Source of the DNA: Psychrosphaera ytuae
Lineage (GTDB): Bacteria; Pseudomonadota; Gammaproteobacteria; Enterobacterales; Alteromonadaceae
Length of the DNA: 64,000 bases
NCBI RefSeq assembly: GCF_017638545.1
Contig: NZ_CP072110.1
Span: 1,984,001 to 2,048,000 of the forward strand
Direction of reading: 5' to 3'
Shown: positions 9,912 to 18,463 of the stretch, in pieces
Layout of the letters: each line of letters begins with the position of its first letter
Numbering within the stretch: the first letter of the stretch is position 1
Program-made: the position numbers and the translations under genes
The notes under the pieces: generated by a model
What the model was told of the DNA's origin: nothing
Seen by the model: the letters and a program-made list of their open reading frames with translations, nothing else
The model's database searches: none

Positions 9912-9959
9912 AATAAACTCCTTATAATAGCCTTCCTTGGCAAGTGAAAGCAGTCCCTG

Positions 9960-10484
9960 TTAGTTGTTGTCTACCAAATCACTAAAGTCGATTTGAGCTT
10001 CAGTGTTGGTAAAAACTCGGCCATTGATTCTGAGTGGCTCATCATCAGCATTTTGTTCAAACGCTTGGCGAGAATAGGACGCAAAACTAACCTCAAGCTG
10101 TTCAATGGTTATCTCAACCTTTGCAACTACGCTCTGATTAACACCATCACTAACTGCAAATTCAAATGCATCTGTCCCTGTAGTTTCAAGGTTAGGCTCG
10201 TAACGATAAGTACCATCTGCATTAAGCGTCAACTGACCGATGGTTGGCTCAGAAACCACTGAGTAAGTCAGTGAGTCACCTTCAGGATCACTCGCCATTA
10301 GTGAACTCTCGATTGCCACTTCTGTTTGAGTTATGACCATTGCATCACTGACAATTGGTGCTTTGTTCACCTTAGGCATTTTGTAGTTGTCGCCACCACA
10401 CGCACTTAAAGTAAGGGAGGCAACGAGTGCTAAAATGAACGGTTTGGCTCTGGGGCGTAAACTTCTAATCATGTTCGTATTCAT
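9960..10484 (-). CDS. Cadherin/VCBS-like domain lipoprotein
   Basis: About 174 residues from ATG 10484. This start is chosen over an upstream in-frame one at 10511 because AAGGAGACGGTT precedes it and a lipoprotein signal begins there (lipobox LSACGG). The mature part contains one Ig/cadherin-like repeat of the bacterial VCBS/tandem-95 kind: ASDPEGDSLTYSVVSEPTIG, then LNADGTYRYEPN and a DAFEFAVSDG strand. Such domains are calcium-dependent adhesive or structural modules; ligand unknown. Second gene of the DUF4331 operon. Confidence 0.8.
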   Translation of the reverse strand: MNTNMIRSLRPRAKPFILALVASLTLSACGGDNYKMPKVNKAPIVSDAMVITQTEVAIESSLMASDPEGDSLTYSVVSEPTIGQLTLNADGTYRYEPNLETTGTDAFEFAVSDGVNQSVVAKVEITIEQLEVSFASYSRQAFEQNADDEPLRINGRVFTNTEAQIDFSDLVDNN

Positions 10485-10494
10485 AACCGTCTCC

Positions 10495-12087
10495 TTATTT
10501 TGAACCCGCAAGTGGTGTTGCTAAGTAAGGGAAAGCGTCGTTCATCATGGATGCATTGATAGGAGCACCATCAGTAAATGGAACTGTACCTACGCTGGCA
10601 TCTTCTGGTGCACATAAACCTAAGTCAGTGTCAGTTCCATTTACTGGGATTGGATGACACAAACGCCCCATAACAACGCGCAGAGCGATATCTACTACAT
10701 CATCACCCGGACGGCGTCCATTTGGAAAACCAGCTAAATCATTGCCTGCTACACCAAATGACGACTGTTCTGACTGTGCAGTTGCTGCAATTTGAGTATT
10801 TAAACGAAGCATTTCGGACGGTGTTACCGTTGCCAGTTGGTTTACGCCTTCAAAGCCAGTTAAAAATGCCGTGACCAAATCCACTCTTGGAAAGTTCGTT
10901 GGTGCTAACGTTTCGAGTTCTGTGCCTAACGTGTCGTTTACGGCATCTTTAAATAAGATGTTTAATAGTTCTGGAAGCGATGGGTGCGTTACGTAATCTG
11001 CAAATTGACCATCACCTGAAGGCATAGATGTTGAAAAAGTGTCTTTGTCTTTTAAGCCAATAACTAGTTCGTTCACTAGTGGGTTGCCCAAACGAGACAC
11101 TTGGGTCATCGCACCGCCATTAACCGATGCTTTAGCAAATTTTGCGTTAGGGTTAAGGATTCGAGCTTGTGGCAAACTCGCTGTTGTCCATGTACCAATC
11201 GTGCCGTTGCCGTTTCCAGTGACACAATCTTTGGGCACTTCAATAGCAATAGACGTGACATTTTTATCTGCAAGGTCATCATTATCTGCGGCTTGTGTAA
11301 TACCTCCGGGAAACCCCTCGCCATCACCAGCACCTGGCGCACTATCACCCTCAACCGGTACATAATTAACTAAATCAAAAGTCTTACCTAGATTCACCAC
11401 AAACGGATCTTTACGCTGACCGACAAATACTTTTGCCATACCTTCACAGCTCGGCAGAGCTACCTGATAGACAAATTGATCGGCATATTGTTGATAGCTT
11501 TGCGCATCAGTAAAGGTTTTGTTACCGACATAATCCAGAGGCTTTTGGAACTCAGTTGAGTTGCTCATCGAGTTCATGACCATGGTTTTGGTGCCTGTGC
11601 GAGGGTCCCCCTCAATAACTGTCAGTGTATATGACTCCATAAAGTTAACCGCAGCGTTATTGCCTGCAGCGACACCACCAATATTTTTAAGTGGAACCGC
11701 AACGGTGCGCTGATTGCCCTCTGGGCCAATCGTTAATGCTACGCCTTCGTTGTCGTTTGGTAACATACTTTTGAAATCAAACGAAAACGTCAGATCGGCC
11801 AATGCATCTCCGTCGCTATCTACGTGAATTTGATAAATGGCGTCCGGGTCCATCGCAAAGTAATTAGGACCGCCGTACGCGTCTTGTAATGGAATGTAAT
11901 TAGCGATCATCGTGACATATTCGCCACGGCCTTCTTCGTAACTGTTAAATGCATAAAAGTCGGTAGAATCTAAGGTCGGAAAACGACTAATATTGGGTGC
12001 TTCTCTGTGACTTGATGCTTGGCTTTGTGAATTAATTAGAGTCGAACTGACGACCAGTGCGATTAGAGTTGGAGTTAATATTTTCAT
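10495..12087 (-). CDS. DUF4331 domain protein, exported
   Basis: 530 residues with a signal peptide (to about residue 24), then the hallmark opening of DUF4331 proteins, SSHREAPNISRFPTLDSTDF. An acidic DSDGDALAD stretch at residues 90-98 could bind calcium. Two cysteines in SLPSCEGMAKVFVGQRKDPF are typical of the family. The biochemical role of DUF4331 is not established as far as I know. It is the first gene of an operon with the lipoprotein, TPR-like and HupE/UreJ genes. A promoter motif shared with the neighbouring ECF sigma gene lies about 40-65 bases upstream, so it is probably a direct target of that sigma factor. Confidence 0.85.
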   Translation of the reverse strand: MKILTPTLIALVVSSTLINSQSQASSHREAPNISRFPTLDSTDFYAFNSYEEGRGEYVTMIANYIPLQDAYGGPNYFAMDPDAIYQIHVDSDGDALADLTFSFDFKSMLPNDNEGVALTIGPEGNQRTVAVPLKNIGGVAAGNNAAVNFMESYTLTVIEGDPRTGTKTMVMNSMSNSTEFQKPLDYVGNKTFTDAQSYQQYADQFVYQVALPSCEGMAKVFVGQRKDPFVVNLGKTFDLVNYVPVEGDSAPGAGDGEGFPGGITQAADNDDLADKNVTSIAIEVPKDCVTGNGNGTIGTWTTASLPQARILNPNAKFAKASVNGGAMTQVSRLGNPLVNELVIGLKDKDTFSTSMPSGDGQFADYVTHPSLPELLNILFKDAVNDTLGTELETLAPTNFPRVDLVTAFLTGFEGVNQLATVTPSEMLRLNTQIAATAQSEQSSFGVAGNDLAGFPNGRRPGDDVVDIALRVVMGRLCHPIPVNGTDTDLGLCAPEDASVGTVPFTDGAPINASMMNDAFPYLATPLAGSK

Positions 12088-12123
12088 GACTATGCCTTTT
12101 TATTTTAGAAAGTCATAAATAAA

Positions 12124-12151
12124 AACGCGCGAGTCTTTATAGTGGATGCAG
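12124..12151 (-). promoter_or_regulatory. Candidate ECF sigma promoter of the DUF4331 operon
   Basis: On the minus strand, CTGCATCCAC (12151-12142) is followed after exactly 14 bases by CGTT (12127-12124). The same two elements with the same spacing lie upstream of the ECF sigma gene at 13626-13653. The arrangement fits an ECF promoter (-35 containing CATCC, -10 CGTT). It would start transcription roughly 30 bases before the DUF4331 ATG. Confidence 0.7.
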
Positions 12152-12205
12152 AAAATTTGAAATAAATTCTATTTAATTTAAAAACAACGATTAATTCATT
12201 AACAA

Positions 12206-12239
12206 AAAAGCCGCAACCATAGTCTTGGTGCGGCTTTTA
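12206..12239 (-). terminator. Rho-independent terminator after the anti-sigma gene
   Basis: A GCCGC-A-ACCA arm (12210-12219) pairs with TGGTGCGGC (12226-12234), with one bulged A and a six-base loop. On the minus strand it is followed by six T residues. It separates the sigma/anti-sigma transcript from the DUF4331 operon, which therefore needs its own promoter. Confidence 0.8.
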
Positions 12240-12272
12240 TTTAAAGAAATAATATTGGATTATTTTATAGTT

Positions 12273-13004
12273 TTACAAAACCGCCAACTTTGTGGTGTAT
12301 AAAACATCGGTCGGCAATCCAGTTTGTGAGCCACCTAAAGGCTCCAAACTAACAGCTAATACTGCAATTTTGTCTACATCGAATAGTTGGTTTTTGGCCA
12401 ATTCAACACGACCAGACTTAGGTAACAAACCTAGTGAAATCGGATTGTCTTGCCCTTCAATGATCATCCATAACTCATAGTCTTTATTTGGTTCCGGAAC
12501 TAATGCCTTGGTTGCGAGGATAGATAATTTTTGTTCTGTTACATCAATGAACCACAACGGAGCATCTTTATCATTATGGAACACCGCCACTTGTTGCACT
12601 GTTGACCTCATATCTGGTGGAGTAACAGGTTGTAAAACCAAAAACGCTAAAACCAAACAAGCAGCTGTCGCGAACATCGTTAACAACTTCCACATAGTCT
12701 TCGACGTCGATGAGGAATCTGGTGCTTTTTGTTGTTTAGATTGAGCGTCAGCAAAGCTAAATACGGTATCGTCTTGACCACCAATAGACTGATTGATTCG
12801 CGACCAAACATCCGGACTTGGGACAACAGGCTGAATCGAGCTAGCTAAATTATTCATTTGTTGCTCCCATTTCCATGTTGCTTCTCGTGCCGCACTCATT
12901 GTTAACATTAGCCTAGTATAACGGTCTCGCGCCTTACCCTGTAAGGTACCAACAACATATTCAGCGGCCAACATATCGAGTAGTTTTTCACTGTTGTAAT
13001 TCAT
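12273..13004 (-). CDS. rskA: Anti-sigma factor, RskA/anti-sigma-K family
   Basis: About 243 residues from ATG 13004, whose ATGA overlaps the sigma gene's stop; a GTG at 13016 is less likely because it lies inside the GAGGTG sequence. The N-terminal cytoplasmic part (LLDMLAAEYVVGTLQGKARD) is the sigma-binding anti-sigma domain. A single membrane helix (LLTMFATAACLVLAFLVL) is followed by the periplasmic RskA domain with NKDYELWMIIEGQDNPISLG and SLEPLGGSQTG. Family knowledge: it holds the partner sigma factor inactive at the membrane until a signal triggers its proteolysis. Confidence 0.88.
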   Translation of the reverse strand: MNYNSEKLLDMLAAEYVVGTLQGKARDRYTRLMLTMSAAREATWKWEQQMNNLASSIQPVVPSPDVWSRINQSIGGQDDTVFSFADAQSKQQKAPDSSSTSKTMWKLLTMFATAACLVLAFLVLQPVTPPDMRSTVQQVAVFHNDKDAPLWFIDVTEQKLSILATKALVPEPNKDYELWMIIEGQDNPISLGLLPKSGRVELAKNQLFDVDKIAVLAVSLEPLGGSQTGLPTDVLYTTKLAVL

Positions 13005-13576
13005 ATCGCCAAACACCTCTGTAATTGTTGAAGTCCACGTCTTATCCAGCTTTTAACTGTGCCTAATGGCGACGAAACATGTTTGACAAGCTCTAAATGG
13101 GACAAACCTTTGTAATACGCCAAATGAATCGTTTGACGCTGTTGTTCGTCTAACTGTCCCATACAGTCGACTATCTTAGTATTTTCGACGTATGAAACAT
13201 CAATGCCAGCAAGGCCCTCGCTTAACTCTGTTAAACTTTCCAGCCCTTCGTGAGACTCAAAACCGCCTTCACCTGAGCTTTCATAAGACTGTTCTCGGCG
13301 AACCTTGTTGTGACGCAAGATATCCAAACTACGATAACGAACAATACTGATCATCCACGACATCACCTGTCCTTTTGATGCTTGGTATTCACTTGCGTTA
13401 TGCCAAATTTTTACATAGGCGTCTTGCAGCGCCTCCTCAGCTTGAGCACGATTGCCCAACATTTTTAAGCTTATTGCAAATAGTTTACCGCTGGTTTTTT
13501 CGTACAGGGTTGCAAAAGAGCGCTTGCTGCCTTGTGCGGTACTGACTAGTAACGGCAATAAAATCTCGTTATCCAT
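13001..13576 (-). CDS. sigK: ECF RNA polymerase sigma factor, SigK-like
   Basis: 191 residues with sigma region 2 (LGNRAQAEEALQDAYVKIW, then MSWMISIVRYRSLDILR) and region 4 (LAYYKGLSHLELVKHVSSPLG, then TVKSWIRRGL helix-turn-helix). It is followed directly by an RskA-type anti-sigma, the usual partner of SigK-type ECF factors. A promoter motif identical to that of the DUF4331 operon lies 50-77 bases upstream, suggesting autoregulation. The activating signal is unknown. Confidence 0.9.
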   Translation of the reverse strand: MDNEILLPLLVSTAQGSKRSFATLYEKTSGKLFAISLKMLGNRAQAEEALQDAYVKIWHNASEYQASKGQVMSWMISIVRYRSLDILRHNKVRREQSYESSGEGGFESHEGLESLTELSEGLAGIDVSYVENTKIVDCMGQLDEQQRQTIHLAYYKGLSHLELVKHVSSPLGTVKSWIRRGLQQLQRCLAI

Positions 13577-13625
13577 AAATTATCCAGTTAAACCTTTTCT
13601 AATTTTTTATCATCGTCGTCAAAGT

Positions 13626-13653
13626 AACGATCATAACTCGATTGTGGATGCAG
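13626..13653 (-). promoter_or_regulatory. Candidate autoregulated ECF promoter of the sigK-like gene
   Basis: The minus strand carries CTGCATCCAC (13653-13644), 14 bases, then CGTT (13629-13626). The 10-mer, the tetramer and the spacing all equal those upstream of the DUF4331 gene at 12124-12151, while the spacer bases differ. Transcription would begin about 40 bases before the sigma ATG. Confidence 0.7.
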
Positions 13654-13853
13654 CTTTTTATAGCTTCATTAAATTACCTTAGCGAAAAAAGGGCTAATAG
13701 CAATTTGTTTGGGGTCATTAACAGGAAAGTAGTCAATTGTTTAGATATGCGCGCATAACAAAATTTGTGCACCAAAATTTCAGAGATTGTGTACTTGTTT
13801 TGATCTAACGGTAACAAGGTGGCGACAGTTTTACAGAATTGGCGTATTTTGAA

Positions 13854-13928
13854 TGGCGCTCCCGGCAGGAATCGAACCTGCGACTCATCCTCCGGAGGGA
13901 CGCGTGATATCCACTTCACCACGGGAGC
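13854..13928 (-). tRNA. tRNA-Arg (anticodon CCG)
   Basis: A complete cloverleaf read on the minus strand: acceptor GCTCCCG/CGGGAGC, D arm GTGA/TCAC, anticodon stem CGTCC/GGATG with loop CTCCGGA (anticodon CCG), T arm GCAGG-TTCGATT-CCTGC, discriminator G and an encoded CCA at 13856-13854. It decodes CGG arginine codons. It stands alone, with no neighbouring tRNA in the window. Confidence 0.96.
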
Positions 13929-13937
13929 GTGCTCGCC

Positions 13938-13966
13938 ATAATACCCGCTAAGGTGATGGACGTCTA
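13938..13966 (-). promoter_or_regulatory. Sigma-70 promoter of the tRNA-Arg gene
   Basis: On the minus strand, TAGACG (13966-13961) and TATTAT (13943-13938) are separated by 17 bases and lie just before the tRNA. The stretch between the -10 and the tRNA is GC-rich (GGCGAGC), like the discriminator of stringently controlled stable-RNA promoters. Confidence 0.55.
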
Positions 13967-14099
13967 CATAAGGGCTTGATGGGTGGTGTTTTTTTACTCG
14001 TAAAAAATTGTTTAAAAATAGCACCGTAATAGGTAGCATGAAATTTATAAAAACGACTATATTTAATTGATAAACAAATTCTTTATTTAGGAGTGGGCC

Positions 14100-14282
14100 A
14101 TGTCTTTAATGACAGTAAATCAAGTAGCAGACTTTTTGGGTGTAAAAGACGTTCGAGTTATTCGCTTAGAGCGTGAGCATTTATTGCGAGCTGCGGATAA
14201 AGACGCGGAAGGTAACCCGCTATTTGATAAAACCGACGTTGAGAAGTATAAAGAAATCGCTGAGCGTCTAGGCGGCATCTAA
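14100..14282 (+). CDS. Small helix-turn-helix (MerR/excisionase-like) DNA-binding protein
   Basis: 60 residues, preceded by a good TAGGAG ribosome-binding site. The N-terminal SLMTVNQVADFLGVKDVRVI is a winged-helix HTH of the MerR/excisionase (HTH_17) type, where the protein reads a site and a short C-terminal helix (TDVEKYKEIAERLGGI) follows. No phage or integrase gene is nearby, so it looks like a stand-alone regulator. Target unknown. It is convergent with the thiamine operon. Confidence 0.75.
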   Translation: MSLMTVNQVADFLGVKDVRVIRLEREHLLRAADKDAEGNPLFDKTDVEKYKEIAERLGGI

Positions 14283-14294
14283 TCTGTATAGCTG

Positions 14295-14328
14295 ATACTC
14301 ACCTAATCAAACCGATTAAGCTGAGTAT
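14295..14328. terminator. Hairpin between convergent genes, possible bidirectional terminator
   Basis: ATACTCA (14295-14301) pairs with TGAGTAT (14322-14328), and inside it TAATC pairs with GATTA. It covers the end of the thiamine-operon kinase gene and the space after the HTH gene. There is no long T-run on either side, so intrinsic termination is uncertain. Confidence 0.4.
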
Positions 14329-15317
14329 AATCGTACGATTTCTTTAATCGCAGGTACTAACCTTCGATACGTAGCTGTGGGTTGATGATTTGATTCGGCC
14401 CATTCTTTCGCTACTAACCAATAACAAACCATCCAAGCCCACGCAGTTTCCAGCTGTTCGGGAGGTACGATCCCGCCATTTAGTCGATAAGACTCCAACA
14501 ATTCCTCAAACTTGGCTATCAGAGTGGATCCTGTCGTTTCTAAGTCAAATTCGGTGAGCTCGATGGCTACCATACCCAAATCCCATAACGGGTTACCTAT
14601 ACTGACATATTCAAAATCGATAAACCCAACGACGTATTCTTGTTCTTTTGAATTATGCACGGTACGACTCAACATTATATTTGCCGGTGTGAGATCACCA
14701 TGTAATAAAACGTGAGGCGCTTGCACGTCAGATTCAATACTATCCGCAATGACGTTAAACATGACTTGCCCCCCTCGCGTAAAATATTTATTGCAGAGTT
14801 GCTCTAGCTCTAACGGATTGAGCAATCCCCCTAATAAATGAGGCAATTTATGTTGTATAGGCACCGCATCAAATCCACGCTGGTGAAATTGAGCCAAACC
14901 AAGTGTCAGAATGTTTATGTCACGGGGACTCTCCAAACTTAGTGGATTTGACGCACTCAGCTCTTCTAATAAGACCCAGTTTTGACTAGACACACTCAGG
15001 TGACTGACAATTTGTGAAAACACAAATGCTTCTTGAGTATCAGATGTAGACATCAAGCACTGAAGCACTAGCAACTCAGCAGCAGAAACTTGTTTTAAGT
15101 ATAGATTTACCCCAGAAAAACAAGACGTCACCTTTGGTATGTCGGTTGTCTTACGTATTTTACAGAGATAAACCGGATTTCTCGCATTTGTCACAGGCTC
15201 AACAGCAACGACGCCCTCTTCCGATAACCATCGATGTAGAGCCTGAGTGGTTGTTTCCTCAAGAGAAGTTAAGGGACTGCGATCAAGCCAGTTGTCTATC
15301 ACACTCTGCCTCACCAT
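14316..15317 (-). CDS. APH/choline-kinase-family phosphotransferase, probable thiamine kinase
   Basis: 333 residues with the aminoglycoside phosphotransferase-like kinase fold: a Brenner motif HGDLTPANIM and the metal-binding GFIDFEYVSIGNPLWDLGM. Such kinases include choline kinase and ThiK. Because it is the last gene of a TPP-riboswitch operon with a TonB receptor and PnuT, phosphorylation of imported thiamine is the best inference. Its ATG overlaps the pnuT end by 35 bases and has no obvious Shine-Dalgarno; a GTG at 15302 behind GAGG is an alternative start. Confidence 0.8.
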   Translation of the reverse strand: MVRQSVIDNWLDRSPLTSLEETTTQALHRWLSEEGVVAVEPVTNARNPVYLCKIRKTTDIPKVTSCFSGVNLYLKQVSAAELLVLQCLMSTSDTQEAFVFSQIVSHLSVSSQNWVLLEELSASNPLSLESPRDINILTLGLAQFHQRGFDAVPIQHKLPHLLGGLLNPLELEQLCNKYFTRGGQVMFNVIADSIESDVQAPHVLLHGDLTPANIMLSRTVHNSKEQEYVVGFIDFEYVSIGNPLWDLGMVAIELTEFDLETTGSTLIAKFEELLESYRLNGGIVPPEQLETAWAWMVCYWLVAKEWAESNHQPTATYRRLVPAIKEIVRLYSA

Positions 15318-15945
15318 CAGGATTTGAACTAGATAAATTCCGATGTTCTAAACGCCATATCCTATAACCTTGCACGGCTAAAACGGTATACAAGACAAAC
15401 AAAGCTGCCGTAGGTAAGTATTGCATCTCGATGTAGAGATAAATTGAGGCCAGATCAATGACTACCCAGTACAGCCAATTTTCGAGTACTTTTTGGGTCA
15501 CTAGATACGTTGTTACAACCGCAAAACAAGTCGTAAATGAGTCCAGATACGCCATTTCGGCATGGCTGAAAGTATCTAAGACATAACCTGAGATCAGACT
15601 AATAACGGATGTCACGACAATAATTGAAAGGTGACGATTTAAAGACCAGCTTGTAATTGTTTTGGTTGGCTGTTTATTCAAATCCTGGTTAACATTTACA
15701 GACTGGCCACGCCACTGCCACCAGCCAAAAATAGCCATCGCCAAATAATAAAGGTTGAGTGCACTTTCCATCAACAGCGCACCTTGCCAGAACAATAATG
15801 TATACACTAAGGTGCTGACGAACGCTGCCGCCCAACACCAAATGTTTTGTTTCATTGCAAGAATGAGATACAAAAGACCAAAGACAACGCCGACGTATTC
15901 CCACCCCGACATAGCCTCAAACCCGTTTAACAACTGTTCTAACAT
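15283..15945 (-). CDS. pnuT: PnuC-family vitamin transporter, probable thiamine transporter PnuT
   Basis: 220 residues and about seven membrane segments, with the PnuC-family pattern AAFVSTLVYTLLFWQGALL and FGWWQWRG. PnuC members import nicotinamide riboside, PnuT members thiamine, PnuX riboflavin; they are facilitators that rely on intracellular phosphorylation of the vitamin. The upstream TPP riboswitch, TonB receptor and downstream kinase point to thiamine. Confidence 0.88.
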   Translation of the reverse strand: MLEQLLNGFEAMSGWEYVGVVFGLLYLILAMKQNIWCWAAAFVSTLVYTLLFWQGALLMESALNLYYLAMAIFGWWQWRGQSVNVNQDLNKQPTKTITSWSLNRHLSIIVVTSVISLISGYVLDTFSHAEMAYLDSFTTCFAVVTTYLVTQKVLENWLYWVVIDLASIYLYIEMQYLPTAALFVLYTVLAVQGYRIWRLEHRNLSSSNPDGEAECDRQLA

Positions 15946-15974
15946 AGTGCGCCTTTGACTCTATTCAGCCGATT

Positions 15975-16238
15975 TTATTGACCGTACTTTTCAGTTAAGT
16001 CACCTGGGATAAACTTACAAACAAAGACACTAGTACCGTGTTTTTCAAAGCTGGTTTTTAGCTCTTTGTTCAACACATTCATCACAGTGTCGTAATCACC
16101 AAACAGCTGAGTGCTCATTAGGTTGGTGACAACTCGAATACCAGAATGGGTGTTAACTCTGTCAATAAAATCCTGAATGGCTGACACGTAGTCAGCCTCG
16201 GTTAGTGGGTATTTACTTATTTCAACACTTACTTTCAT
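15975..16238 (-). CDS. YkoF/MTH1187-like thiamine-binding protein
   Basis: About 87 residues from ATG 16238; a TTG at 16250 opens a longer frame but sits directly on the GAGTGG sequence. The protein resembles the small ferredoxin-fold YkoF/MTH1187 family (VSVEISKYPLTEADYVSAIQ, then TNLMSTQLFGDYDTVM), members of which bind thiamine or its pyrimidine precursor. No signal peptide, so it acts in the cytoplasm. It lies between the TonB receptor and PnuT in a TPP-riboswitch operon. Confidence 0.75.
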   Translation of the reverse strand: MKVSVEISKYPLTEADYVSAIQDFIDRVNTHSGIRVVTNLMSTQLFGDYDTVMNVLNKELKTSFEKHGTSVFVCKFIPGDLTEKYGQ

Positions 16239-16258
16239 AATGTTTATCAACCACTCGT

Positions 16259-18394
16259 TTAAAACAGGACATCAACACGTAAACCAATCACTCTTGGCTC
16301 ACCTAATTGTTCCCATGTTTTTGCGGTGTAGCCATCTCTTGGGTCGTTACCAAAATAGAAGCCTCGTACTCCGTAGTCCTGATCAGTTAAGTTACGTGCC
16401 CAAAGTGTCACATCAAAGAAGTCGCCTTGATAGGTGATAGACGTATTCACTAGGTTTACCTTGTCAGCCTCTTGGTCGTGACTAAATGAATAAAAATAGC
16501 CATCACGACCATTTAATGTGGCATGCCATTTAATACGATCGGCTATTTGCCAATTAAAGCCTAACTGATATTGATAACTTGGGGCATGGGCTTGCTCACG
16601 ACCATCAATACTTACTCTCACGTCTTCCCAAGTAATAGGGTCGGTCTCTAAGCGATACATATTATCGACTTGAGAACTCAACCAAGAAAAGCCAGCCAAC
16701 ACTTCAAAATCACCAGTCGCTTGCCATTGTAAGTTGGACTCCAAACCATAGTTACTGCCACTTGGCGCGTTAGAAATATAACCAACAAAGATCGGCTGCT
16801 CGTTGCTATTCACCACCTCTTTGTCATTAGTAAACCACTGCTTTACCTGCATATCATGACGGCTTGAATAGAATAAAACTGAGCTCGCTTTAAGGCCTTG
16901 TTTACGATTGTAATAACGTGTGCCCAATTCGATGTTATTTAAAATTTCTGGCTCAAAACTGCCACTGTTTAATAAATCTTGATTAAAACGCTCAAGCCCC
17001 GGCTCACCGACCCGAGCAAGTGCTTCACCATTTACCCCGCCTGATTTAAAGCCTCGGCTCAAACGTACATAATGCACAGTCGACTTAGAAGCCTGCTTAG
17101 TTGCCGTTAAATGGCCACCAATCATTGTTTCTGACGTGTCATTGCTAACAGCATTACTGTCCGTGTATTCACCTTTATTGTTTTCGATACGAACACCAGC
17201 CGACAACGTTATGTCTTTTGCCAAGGTATAACGATGCTCACCGTACAACGCGATGTTGTCTTGCTCATATTGGCTGGCAAAGTCTTCTGACAACCAAGTA
17301 TATTGACGTGTTAGATCGACATCACGCTGTTGTATATACAGGCCGCCTACCCATTGGTTTTGTTTGTCACTTACTCGGATGTCAAACTGGTCTGCAGAGC
17401 GGTCTCTCAAATAGTAATCCGTAGAGGAATATTCGTCTGGATGAATTCCAACATATGCCCAGTCTTCGTCGTATCCGTACTCCATATCTGAATTTGATAC
17501 GCTCGTTGCCACACCTATATTTACCGATTCATAGCCGGTGAACTTTGCATTTAAACCAAATGCCGTAGTTTTTTGTGTATCACGGCCTGGCTCATCGGAT
17601 AGCGTTGTACGGTTTTGATCAAGAGAAAACGCATCGTAGCCATTATCTATATCAAAATGGTGTAAAACCAACTGTAAATCTAAATCTTTAGTAGCAGCAA
17701 TATCGACGAGTGCACGCATCGACAATTCGTCAATATTATTGGTGTCATCACGATTTAAGTGAGTATTTTCGATGTAACCATCTGCACTTAGCTTACTAAT
17801 AGCAACACGGGCTGCAGCCTTCTTAGAGATGTTAGTGCCCGCTGCCAAGCCCACATTGAACAGACCGTAATTACCTACTTCAACACGAAGCTTATTGTTG
17901 GCGTTTGATGACGGCTGAGTACTAAGGATGTTAACAAAGCCAGCCATTGCATTAGCACCGGCGTTTGTTCCTTGAGGACCTTTGAATACTTCGACCTGCT
18001 CTACGTCAAACAAACCTGCAGCAGTACCAATTCCGGAGTAATCGATACCATCAATGCTCATACCTACTGATGGATTAATCGGATCGACAAATTGACTGCG
18101 TTCACCAATACCACGAACCTGAATAAAGCGAGCACGAGAAGCACCAGATGCAAAGTTTACGTTACCGAGTTGTTGTAGCACCGATTCTAAATGGCTAGCA
18201 CCTGATTTTTCTAATGCTTCTGTCGTCAAAACCTGGAGAGAGTTTGCTATTTTGTTAGCGGGGGTTTTGATTAGTTCGCCCTTTACTTCAATAGTTTCGA
18301 TGTCTGAATTGCTGTTTTTTTCTTTGGCAGCAACAACTGAAAACGGTGTCGCTAAAACGGATAGCGTAGCTAACGCAACGATAGATAGTTTCAT
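16259..18394 (-). CDS. TonB-dependent outer-membrane receptor, probable thiamine uptake
   Basis: 711 residues with a signal peptide ending near SVVAAK, a plug domain (NSLQVLTTEALEKSGASHLE, then VEVFKGPQGTNAGANAMAGF) and a long beta-barrel that ends in phenylalanine (RVIGLRVDVLF). These receptors import scarce ligands across the outer membrane using TonB energy. It is the first gene behind a TPP riboswitch, so thiamine or a derivative is the probable ligand. Confidence 0.9.
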   Translation of the reverse strand: MKLSIVALATLSVLATPFSVVAAKEKNSNSDIETIEVKGELIKTPANKIANSLQVLTTEALEKSGASHLESVLQQLGNVNFASGASRARFIQVRGIGERSQFVDPINPSVGMSIDGIDYSGIGTAAGLFDVEQVEVFKGPQGTNAGANAMAGFVNILSTQPSSNANNKLRVEVGNYGLFNVGLAAGTNISKKAAARVAISKLSADGYIENTHLNRDDTNNIDELSMRALVDIAATKDLDLQLVLHHFDIDNGYDAFSLDQNRTTLSDEPGRDTQKTTAFGLNAKFTGYESVNIGVATSVSNSDMEYGYDEDWAYVGIHPDEYSSTDYYLRDRSADQFDIRVSDKQNQWVGGLYIQQRDVDLTRQYTWLSEDFASQYEQDNIALYGEHRYTLAKDITLSAGVRIENNKGEYTDSNAVSNDTSETMIGGHLTATKQASKSTVHYVRLSRGFKSGGVNGEALARVGEPGLERFNQDLLNSGSFEPEILNNIELGTRYYNRKQGLKASSVLFYSSRHDMQVKQWFTNDKEVVNSNEQPIFVGYISNAPSGSNYGLESNLQWQATGDFEVLAGFSWLSSQVDNMYRLETDPITWEDVRVSIDGREQAHAPSYQYQLGFNWQIADRIKWHATLNGRDGYFYSFSHDQEADKVNLVNTSITYQGDFFDVTLWARNLTDQDYGVRGFYFGNDPRDGYTAKTWEQLGEPRVIGLRVDVLF

Positions 18395-18463
18395 TTGAGG
18401 ATCTCTTGTTATTAAAGTTCACAAAAGATCCGGTCGTAAGCGAGGAGTCTGGATAAATTACAA

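Noticed and set aside
11106..11363. Alternative-frame reading frames in the DUF4331 gene
   Set aside because: All overlap a well-supported family member on the same or opposite strand and have no start signals.
13674..14039. 121-codon minus-strand reading frame spanning the tRNA
   Set aside because: It runs through the complete tRNA-Arg gene and has no ribosome-binding site or recognisable domain.
14100..14282. Small HTH protein as an excisionase marking an integrated element next to the tRNA
   Set aside because: No integrase, attachment repeat or phage gene is present near the tRNA-Arg, so a stand-alone regulator is the simpler reading.
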